Shown here one piece after another: positions 1-5,039 of a DNA stretch of 6,382 nt. The DNA comes from Gammaproteobacteria bacterium UBA3067. Its GTDB lineage: Bacteria; Pseudomonadota; Gammaproteobacteria; Pseudomonadales; UBA3067. The notes beneath the pieces are model-generated. The model saw nothing but the letters and a program-made list of their open reading frames with translations. It ran no database searches and was not told the DNA's origin. The position numbers were made by a program, and so were the translations under genes. Each line of letters opens with the position of its first letter. Within the stretch, counting starts at the first letter, position 1. The DNA is taken from NCBI GenBank assembly GCA_002366835.1, contig DFBZ01000108.1:1-6382 (forward strand). Direction: 5' to 3'.

Positions 1-1392
1 TACCTGCCCGATGCTCTTTTCCCCCACCTCAATGACTATAGTAACCCTGCCTACACCTATCGCGGCCTGATAGATGGCGATCTTGCCACTGGAGACGCCT
101 TTTATATCGATGACTGGTATATCGTTCTTATTGGCGCTTTTCGCCAAGGCGCTAAAGGCTTATTCGCCCTCGACATCACAAAGCCCAGCGACTTTGATAG
201 CAGTGACGTCTTATGGGAATACTCGACTCGAACAAGCACCAACAACAACCTGGGCCATATTTATGGTGACATTAGCATCGTCAAAACCCACGCAACACAT
301 AGTGGAAACACCCAGGCTTGGGCTGCTGTCATTGGAAATGGTTACAATAGCGTCACAGGCAATGCAGCCTTAATAGTGGTGGATATGGCTAGCGGGGAAA
401 CCATCGCAACCATTGATACAGGCATAGGCTTAAACGAAACCGGCTCCGCTCCTAGCCAAGCAAATAGAGTCGCGGGCTTGAACAACGGCCTTGGCTCCCC
501 TTTTCTCGTAGACTTCAACCAAGGTAGCGCCCCAGACTTTATCGTCGATTATGCCTATGCAGGCGACCTTTATGGAAACCTGTGGCGCTTTGATTTAAGA
601 GATAGCAATCCTGCAAATTGGTCCGCCAAATTGCTATTCACAGCTAACGCCGATCAAGCCATAACCGCGCAACCAGTGGTCAGTAGAAACCCAAGAAATG
701 GCCAGGTGATGGTCTATGTGGGCACGGGGAAATACTTAGAAGCCAGTGATGACCAGCTGAGTAACAGCGACCCCATACAATCAATGTACGGCTTGGTTGA
801 ACGCTTTGAACAAACACCCTCAGTAATAAAACCCACTTATCTCGCCACACAAAGCATACTCGCAGATCAAGCAAGCCATCGGGGAACAACAGCACGCCTC
901 ATTAGCCAAAACCCCGTGCACTACTTCCCGGGAACAGGCTTACCCTCAACCCCCAGTCAGAATGGATATTTAGGATGGAAACTAAACCTAGCAACGGGGG
1001 AACGTATTATTTATCAGCCTATATCTCGGTCTGGTGTTATTGCCGTTGCAAGCACAAAGCCAGCCGTAGACGCCTGCGAATCAGGTGGCAGCAGCTGGCT
1101 GATGGCTTTAGACGCCCATAGCGGTGGCCGCTTGAACTACCAAGTTTTTGATCACAACCGCGATGGTATCGTTAACAATTCGGACACTATCAACTACGGC
1201 GGCGCAGACCTGTTTACCTCAGGTTATCAAGACAGCTCCCTCGGCATGACCAGCAAACCCACCTTCCTGCATGATCAACAGAACAACACCGATCACATCG
1301 CAATAAGCGGCTCCAGTGGCAAACTAGGAATTTTCAAGCTACAAGGAAACCGGAGTGCAGTGGGGGTTCGTGCATGGAGACGTTTACGTTAA
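1..1392 (+). CDS. pilY1: PilY1-type type IV pilus assembly/adhesin protein, C-terminal part (5' end outside window)
   Basis: The reading frame is open from base 1 to the TAA at 1390-1392, giving 463 residues of a protein that begins upstream of the window. PilY1/PilC proteins are large, secreted or pilus-tip-associated factors that work with minor pilins in type IV pilus extension, adhesion and surface sensing. What is present matches the C-terminal beta-propeller (Neisseria PilC family): blade-like repeats such as WAAVIGNGYNS, the signature VDYAYAGDLYGNLWRFDL (about residues 182-199) and VMVYVGTGKYLE. Two candidate calcium loops are visible. One, D-x-N with a 4-residue insertion then xDFxVD, is at residues 171-183. 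The other is a 12-residue EF-hand-like loop, DHNRDGIVNNSD, at 384-395. The C-terminus (GVRAWRRLR) is the natural end seen in this family, so the 3' end is intact. It sits directly before pilE, the usual order in minor-pilin clusters. The family call is firm; the N-terminal half cannot be judged. Confidence 0.93.
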   Translation, partial: YLPDALFPHLNDYSNPAYTYRGLIDGDLATGDAFYIDDWYIVLIGAFRQGAKGLFALDITKPSDFDSSDVLWEYSTRTSTNNNLGHIYGDISIVKTHATHSGNTQAWAAVIGNGYNSVTGNAALIVVDMASGETIATIDTGIGLNETGSAPSQANRVAGLNNGLGSPFLVDFNQGSAPDFIVDYAYAGDLYGNLWRFDLRDSNPANWSAKLLFTANADQAITAQPVVSRNPRNGQVMVYVGTGKYLEASDDQLSNSDPIQSMYGLVERFEQTPSVIKPTYLATQSILADQASHRGTTARLISQNPVHYFPGTGLPSTPSQNGYLGWKLNLATGERIIYQPISRSGVIAVASTKPAVDACESGGSSWLMALDAHSGGRLNYQVFDHNRDGIVNNSDTINYGGADLFTSGYQDSSLGMTSKPTFLHDQQNNTDHIAISGSSGKLGIFKLQGNRSAVGVRAWRRLR

Positions 1393-1847
1393 TGAGAAAA
1401 GCATACCCGACCAAGCACAACGCAGGCTTTACGCTTATCGAACTTATGATTGTGCTCTCTATTGTTGGCATTATTAGCGCTTTCGCCTACCCCGCTTACC
1501 AAAACCAGGTTATGAAAACGCGTAGAGGTGAAGCCAAAGCAGCGCTCACCGCATTAGCGCAAGCAATGGAAGAGTCCTATACAAACACCATGGACTATCG
1601 CGTTGCCAAACTCGGCTCAGAAGCGAGCCATATATTTCCCTCTGAAACCCCGCTGGACGGGCAACAAAAGTTTTACGATTTAAGTATTGATCAATCAAAC
1701 ACCACTGACCGGTTTTTTATTATTAGGGCAAATGCCAAGCCCCGCGGCCCTCAATCCAGGGATGAATGCCCAAACTTATGGATCAATAGTGCAGGACAAA
1801 GCGGGGCGACGGATGCAAATGGTCAAGCCCTTATTACCTGCTGGTAG
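1392..1847 (+). CDS. pilE: Type IV prepilin, PilE-like minor pilin
   Basis: This 151-residue protein is a type IV prepilin. A short basic leader (MRKAYPTKHNAG) is followed by the prepilin peptidase site G12/F13 and the class III N-terminal helix FTLIELMIVLSIVGIISAFAYPAY, with the conserved Glu at mature position 5. Two cysteines, C126 and C150, bracket the C-terminal region (ECPNLWINSAG...TCW) and probably form the D-region disulfide of PilE-type pilins. The protein is expected to be cleaved and N-methylated by PilD and assembled in the inner membrane into the pilus or its tip-priming complex with PilY1. I chose the ATG at 1392 because it overlaps the pilY1 stop as TAATG and gives a leader of normal length and charge. 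An in-frame ATG at 1374 would add six residues and has a G-run seven bases upstream, so it cannot be excluded. Translational coupling to pilY1 is likely. Confidence 0.93.
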   Translation: MRKAYPTKHNAGFTLIELMIVLSIVGIISAFAYPAYQNQVMKTRRGEAKAALTALAQAMEESYTNTMDYRVAKLGSEASHIFPSETPLDGQQKFYDLSIDQSNTTDRFFIIRANAKPRGPQSRDECPNLWINSAGQSGATDANGQALITCW

Positions 1848-1866
1848 AAATCACAAAGAGCACCAC

Positions 1867-2178
1867 ATGCACGAAAAGCTGAGCGATGACGAAACGACAG
1901 CCTTGCTGGCTTCACTAAACGAGCGCTGCCAAAAACACTGGAAAATCAAAAACAATGCGCTTTGCAAAAGCTTTGTTTTTAAAAGCTTCACAAGTGCGTT
2001 CCGCTTTATGACAGCCGTCGCAGCAGATGCAGAAAAAGCCAACCACCACCCAGACTGGTTTAACAGCTTCAACAAGGTTGAGATAAGCCTCACCACCCAC
2101 GAAGTTGGCGGCATAACCCAGAGGGATTTCAACCTTGCTACAGGGATAGAAAAGCGTGCAAATAAAGAAAGTTCGTAA
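1867..2178 (+). CDS. phhB: 4a-hydroxytetrahydrobiopterin dehydratase (pterin-4a-carbinolamine dehydratase)
   Basis: This 103-residue protein has the full length of the PCD/DCoH family, which dehydrates 4a-hydroxytetrahydropterin to quinonoid dihydropterin and so recycles the pterin cofactor of aromatic amino-acid hydroxylases in the cytoplasm. The family motif is clear: E56-K57, H60-H61-P62, W64, then VEISLTTHEVGGITQRD (71-87). The residues matching the known active-site histidines and aspartate are H60, H61, H78 and D87. One consensus tyrosine in the motif is phenylalanine here (F68). The ATG at 1867 is preceded by a weak AAGAG and lies 19 bases after the pilE stop; earlier in-frame codons lie inside pilE and encode nothing family-like. 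No phenylalanine hydroxylase (phhA) is visible nearby, so its in vivo partner is unknown. It shares the strand and tight spacing with the pilus genes and overlaps the next gene. Confidence 0.92.
   Translation: MHEKLSDDETTALLASLNERCQKHWKIKNNALCKSFVFKSFTSAFRFMTAVAADAEKANHHPDWFNSFNKVEISLTTHEVGGITQRDFNLATGIEKRANKESS
2142..2146 (+). promoter_or_regulatory. Ribosome-binding site AGGGA deciding the GTG start at 2156
   Basis: AGGGA lies inside the 3' end of phhB, nine bases before the GTG at 2156. It supports that GTG as the start of the following small membrane-protein gene; there is no ATG in that frame before the membrane segment. Confidence 0.5.
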
Positions 2179-2566
2179 AAATAAGCACTGGAAAATCCAG
2201 CACATTTCCCACCAACTCATTGACTTCAAAAACCTTGAGACAAAGGAAAAAACAACCTATTTTTTGGTTGTTCTCTTTGCTGTTGCGACTGTAGGCTCGG
2301 TGGCTGGAATACTGGTATCCATCACCGCCTTAGGAATCATCGGCTTTGGCTTATATCGGTTTTTGGAAAAGAAATGGCTTCAGGCTGCCGTAAAAATGGA
2401 GGATGTCAGTGACCTGGTAGCATTACAAAATGAGGAACAGTATGAGCGCGGACAAGAAATTGAAGAAATCTTAAAGCCTTACCGAGATCAACTGCTCAAC
2501 CCTGATCTAACTAATAGTGAATTACAACAAGTTGTAGAAACTGTACAGCAACGGCTCAACGAGTAG
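2156..2566 (+). CDS. Small membrane protein of unknown function with charged C-terminal helix
   Basis: I do not recognise a family for this 136-residue protein. It has a basic, polar N-terminus (about residues 1-33, many Lys and His), then an uninterrupted hydrophobic stretch at about 35-69. That length suits two short membrane helices in a hairpin, turning near the Gly/Ser around residues 47-56, or one very long helix. The rest (about 71-136) is acidic and glutamine-rich, predicted helical and possibly a short coiled coil (EEQYERGQEIEEI, then SELQQVVETVQQRLNE). Start: GTG at 2156 with AGGGA nine bases upstream. The gene overlaps the 3' end of phhB by 23 bases in another frame, so the two are probably translationally coupled. 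The positive-inside rule favours a cytoplasmic N-terminus, and a hairpin would put the tail in the cytoplasm too. Reality of the gene is supported by the clear membrane-plus-tail architecture, the RBS and the lack of a competing frame over 2179-2566. Confidence 0.75.
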   Translation: MQIKKVRKNKHWKIQHISHQLIDFKNLETKEKTTYFLVVLFAVATVGSVAGILVSITALGIIGFGLYRFLEKKWLQAAVKMEDVSDLVALQNEEQYERGQEIEEILKPYRDQLLNPDLTNSELQQVVETVQQRLNE

Positions 2567-2698
2567 CCAGCCCTGAAAAAACCTGTCTTTGAGTTGTGAC
2601 TTTAGCCAGGTCAGCTTTATCAAAACTAAGCCTGGGCTTCCCTGATTAGTTTACAAACTATTCAGAGAAGCCCTGGCATTAATCAAGTCAAGAGAACT
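2567..2698. other. Convergent intergenic region
   Basis: These 132 bases separate the ends of the small membrane-protein gene (plus strand) and nhaD (minus strand). The only clear structure is the long imperfect palindrome at 2630-2677, described separately. No small ORF with a credible start and RBS is visible. Confidence 0.6.
2630..2677. terminator. Long imperfect hairpin, probable terminator between convergent genes
   Basis: Arms 2630-2652 and 2655-2677 pair in 20 of 23 positions around a 2-base loop. The outer part is GC-rich (GCCTGGGCTTC against GAAGCCCTGGC, one mismatch) and the inner part AT-rich. Read on the minus strand, the hairpin is followed by TTAGTTTTG, a modest T-rich tail, so it fits best as the nhaD terminator 22 bases after that stop. 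On the plus strand the following bases are not T-rich, so termination of the left-hand genes there is less certain. A dispersed palindromic repeat remains possible. Confidence 0.6.
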
Positions 2699-4138
2699 CT
2701 ATCCATTCACTAGAAAGTGCACACCAATACTCGCGGCATAACCCAGCGCAATCACAGGCGTCCATTTAAGGTGGCTAAAGAAAGTATAGTGCCCACGAGC
2801 CTGCCCCATCAAAGCCACGCCCGCTGCAGACCCAATGGACAATAAACTGCCGCCCACACCGGCGGTCAAGGTCACTAGCAACCACTGCACTTCAGACATT
2901 TCAGGGTTCATGGTCAATACTGCAAACATTACCGGAATATTATCGACGATCGCAGACATAACGCCCACAAGAACATTCGCCGTAGTAGCGCCCAATTCAC
3001 CATAGATAAATTCAGAGGCCACTGAGAGATAACCGATAAAACCCAGGCCACCTACCGCTAAAATCACGCCGTAGAAGAAGAACAGGGTATCCCACTCTGC
3101 GCCCGCCACTTTTTCAAAAATATCGTACGCTGCGTCATTCGCATTTTTACCTTTGCCTGCTTCCTGGAAGGTTTCCGCAACATTGTGGCCATCGCCATTG
3201 GCGGTTTTCTTCAAGTAGTAGCCAAAAAACTTCAGGTAGGCTAAACCGGTCATCATGCCGATAGCAGGTGGAAGATGTACAAAATTGTGGAAGCTCACCG
3301 CTGTAATAATGGTCAAAATAAACAAACCAACGATCACCAAACCACCGCGCTTCATTCCGTCAAGCTGCTCTGATCCATCAGGTGGCGTCGGGCTGCCCTG
3401 GGGAATAGCAAAGTGCATAAACGCAGCAGGAACCAGAAAGTTCACAGCAGAGGGTAAAAATAGCTGGAAAAAATCAAAAAACGGCAGAATACCTTTTTGC
3501 CAAACCATTAGTGTCGTGATATCACCGAAGGGGCTGAAAGCACCGCCGGCATTGGCTGCGACAACAATGTTTACGCAGGATACTGCTATAAATTTAGGCT
3601 TGTCTGCCCCCACCGTCAGCACCACCGTACACATAATCAGCGCCGTAGTCAGGTTGTCAGCAATGGGGGAAATAAAGAAAGCCAAAATACCCGTTAGCCA
3701 GAATAACACCCGGTAGCTGAAACCTTTTTGTACCAGCCAGTTACGTAGCGCATCGAACACGCCCCGCTCAATCATGGCATTGATGTAGGTCATCGCGACT
3801 AAGAGAAAGAAAAACAGCTCGGCGTACTCAAGAAAGTTGTGCCGAATTGCTACTTCTGCCGCATGGGTAAAACCATGCTCCTGATACACCCAGGCGATCA
3901 TCACCCAGATAATGCCTGCCGCAAGCAGAACCGGTTTGGATTTACGCAAGTGCAGCTGCTCTTCCATGATCACCAATACATAGGCAAGCACAAAAATAAT
4001 CAGCGCCATATAGCCAACTGTATGATGGGTTAAGTCTATATATTCCTCAGTGTTCCCTGAAGAAAAAGCCAACGCAGGAAGAAATAAACCAACAAGAATA
4101 AAGAGAGAGGAGAGAATGTTTTTTTTCTGGAACTTCAT
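2699..4138 (-). CDS. nhaD: NhaD-type Na+/H+ antiporter
   Basis: This 479-residue polytopic inner-membrane protein exchanges Na+ (and usually Li+) for protons, supporting salt and alkaline-pH tolerance. It has the NhaD/ion-transporter-superfamily layout: an N-terminal signal-like hydrophobic segment ending LPALAFSSG, then about a dozen membrane helices in two related halves. Each half carries an unwound Asp-Asn motif: SPIADNLTTALIM (Asp161) and SAIVDNIPVMFAV (Asp399). NAGGAFSPFGDITTLMVWQKG is a strongly conserved NhaD block. A hydrophilic loop with many Lys, Asp and Asn (about 310-345) separates late helices. I chose the ATG at 4138 because it gives a normal signal-like N-terminus (MKFQKKN...) and has AAGG upstream. 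An in-frame ATG at 4159 would add seven residues but lacks a Shine-Dalgarno. The upstream leader contains a candidate promoter and an inverted repeat over the ribosome-binding site. It appears monocistronic and converges on the phhB-side genes. Confidence 0.94.
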   Translation of the reverse strand: MKFQKKNILSSLFILVGLFLPALAFSSGNTEEYIDLTHHTVGYMALIIFVLAYVLVIMEEQLHLRKSKPVLLAAGIIWVMIAWVYQEHGFTHAAEVAIRHNFLEYAELFFFLLVAMTYINAMIERGVFDALRNWLVQKGFSYRVLFWLTGILAFFISPIADNLTTALIMCTVVLTVGADKPKFIAVSCVNIVVAANAGGAFSPFGDITTLMVWQKGILPFFDFFQLFLPSAVNFLVPAAFMHFAIPQGSPTPPDGSEQLDGMKRGGLVIVGLFILTIITAVSFHNFVHLPPAIGMMTGLAYLKFFGYYLKKTANGDGHNVAETFQEAGKGKNANDAAYDIFEKVAGAEWDTLFFFYGVILAVGGLGFIGYLSVASEFIYGELGATTANVLVGVMSAIVDNIPVMFAVLTMNPEMSEVQWLLVTLTAGVGGSLLSIGSAAGVALMGQARGHYTFFSHLKWTPVIALGYAASIGVHFLVNG

Positions 4139-4142
4139 TTTG

Positions 4143-4212
4143 ATTTCAGCCTTGTACATATGGATTGAATCACTATCACTGTGCCGATTGACGAAGCCAG
4201 ACCGGCTGAAAT
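4143..4212 (-). promoter_or_regulatory. Inverted repeat in nhaD leader that could mask its ribosome-binding site
   Basis: On the minus strand, ATTTCAGCC (4212 down to 4204) is followed 52 bases later by its exact complement GGCTGAAAT (4151 down to 4143). The second arm overlaps the AAGG just upstream of the nhaD ATG at 4138 and ends four bases before it. Pairing in the mRNA would hide the start site. The intervening RNA holds weaker complementary blocks (GCCG...CGGC) and a short tandem GTGATAGTGATT. The repeat is seen directly; regulation is inferred. Confidence 0.4.
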
Positions 4213-4252
4213 TCCTAAGTCAGGGAACCCCAACATAGAAATAACGGGCGCG

Positions 4253-4261
4253 ATTTTACCA
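4253..4261 (-). promoter_or_regulatory. Candidate extended -10 promoter of nhaD
   Basis: The minus strand reads TGGTAAAATCGCGCCCG: an extended -10 (TG-n-TAAAAT, five of six hexamer bases matching TATAAT) followed by a GC-rich discriminator. No good -35 hexamer sits 16-18 bases upstream, as is common for extended -10 promoters. A run of eight A on this strand (4301 to 4294) would lie about 50 bases upstream of the expected start near 4245, where an UP element acts. It predicts a leader of about 105 bases. Confidence 0.45.
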
Positions 4262-4330
4262 CCAATCACTCCAGCAAGGGGCTCCTATCACCGTTTTTTT
4301 TGTAAGGTACGAGGGAAGAGGGATAACTAA

Positions 4331-4364
4331 CGCGACCTCTTCTCAGCAATGGGAAGAGGTCGCG
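4331..4364 (-). terminator. GC-rich hairpin downstream of the DUF411 gene
   Basis: Arms 4331-4342 (CGCGACCTCTTC) and 4353-4364 form a perfect 12-bp stem with a 10-base loop. With a 2-base bulge, three more pairs (TAA/TTA) extend it. It begins about 40 bases after the DUF411 stop on the minus strand and is followed there by TTAGTTATCC, only a weak T-tail. It probably ends the DUF411 transcript before the nhaD promoter; it could also stabilise that mRNA's 3' end. Confidence 0.5.
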
Positions 4365-4402
4365 CGTTAAGAACTATGAAGGCAAGGGCAAGGTGAAAAA
4401 AT

Positions 4403-4942
4403 TTAGTGCTGCTCATCGGCCCGACTCACCTGGGCATACACTTCAGTGGAACCGTCAGTTTTCAACAGCAGGACTTGATAAGGCATGAATCTATCACCCA
4501 TTTCCATACCAGGGGTGCCCACAGGCATGGCAGGAACGGCTAAACCACGAGCATTTTCTGGCTTTTCAGCGAGAAAACGTTTCACAAACTTGGCGGGTAC
4601 ATGTCCTTCAAAAACAAAACCCTCTTTCGAGACGGCGGTATGACAAGATTGTGTTTCACGGCCAATGCCATGACTTTGCTTAACTGGCACGAGATTATCC
4701 AGGTCATGGCTATTCACGCTAAAGCCGGCGGCACTCATATGATCCACCCAACCCGAACAACAACCACAGGTAGGGCTCTTATACACTTCCAATTGCTCCA
4801 TGCCGGTTGAAGATCGACTCTCTTGCTGAGTCACAAGTTTGTCCTGCGCTGTGCTGGCATCTTCTTTTTTATTGCAACCAGCGTTAAACACCACCAGCAA
4901 AGCGAAAAAAAACACGGATACAAGGGGTTTTAGATACGTCAT
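4403..4942 (-). CDS. DUF411 metal-binding lipoprotein, CopG-like, probably copper-related
   Basis: This 179-residue protein has a lipoprotein-type signal (hydrophobic FFFALLVVF, then NAGC with Cys23 as the likely lipidated residue), a polar linker (about 24-47), and a full DUF411 domain (about 50-170). Recognisable blocks are VYKSPTCGCCSGWVDHM (Cys59, Cys61, Cys62), SCHTA (Cys100, His101), EGHVPAKFVKRFLAEKP (His114), and GLAVPAMPVGTPGMEMG (Met139, Met146, Met148). In this family the CxCC cysteines, the later Cys and nearby Met/His residues bind metal; characterised members such as CopG belong to copper-resistance systems. The expected location is periplasmic, membrane-anchored. The -3 residue of the lipobox is Asn rather than the usual Leu/Val, so lipidation is likely but not certain. 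The start has a good Shine-Dalgarno. No copper pump, oxidase or CueR/CusR-type regulator is visible in the window, so the metal is inferred from the family only. Confidence 0.9.
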   Translation of the reverse strand: MTYLKPLVSVFFFALLVVFNAGCNKKEDASTAQDKLVTQQESRSSTGMEQLEVYKSPTCGCCSGWVDHMSAAGFSVNSHDLDNLVPVKQSHGIGRETQSCHTAVSKEGFVFEGHVPAKFVKRFLAEKPENARGLAVPAMPVGTPGMEMGDRFMPYQVLLLKTDGSTEVYAQVSRADEQH

Positions 4943-4949
4943 AACATCA

Positions 4950-4953
4950 TCCT
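4950..4953 (-). promoter_or_regulatory. Ribosome-binding site of the DUF411 gene
   Basis: AGGA on the minus strand, seven bases before the ATG at 4942, supports that start, which also gives a normal lipoprotein signal. The 97 bases between this gene and the upstream PLP-enzyme gene contain a CCCCCTTTTT tract (minus strand, near 5016-5007) but no hairpin good enough to call a terminator and no convincing -35/-10 pair. Confidence 0.6.
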
Positions 4954-5039
4954 GTTAACAAAGTGGTTTATGTGTGACTGCCACAAGGTTTACCAGTCCA
5001 CGTTCAAAAAGGGGGCCAACCATAAATCAGCCATGTGTC

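Noticed and set aside
74..373. 99-codon open frame at the left edge
   Set aside because: It lies in another frame of the continuous PilY1 coding sequence, which is open and conserved from base 1.
1687..1866. N-terminal extension of the phhB frame into pilE
   Set aside because: The added residues lie over the conserved pilE C-terminus, are not family-like, and the ATG at 1867 gives the normal dehydratase length.
1851..2229. Two minus-strand open frames opposite phhB
   Set aside because: Cys/Trp-rich translations with no domain, fully antisense to a conserved enzyme.
3255..3716. 153-codon open frame on the plus strand inside nhaD
   Set aside because: It is antisense to the strongly conserved NhaD core, its product shows no recognisable domain, and it has no credible RBS; a shadow of the real gene.
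4294..4301. Run of eight T on the plus strand as a terminator tail
   Set aside because: No hairpin directly precedes it and no plus-strand gene ends nearby; better read as an A-tract upstream of the nhaD promoter.
5007..5036. Terminator after the PLP-enzyme gene at the CCCCCTTTTT tract
   Set aside because: Only about three stem pairs can be found before the T-run, too weak to call.
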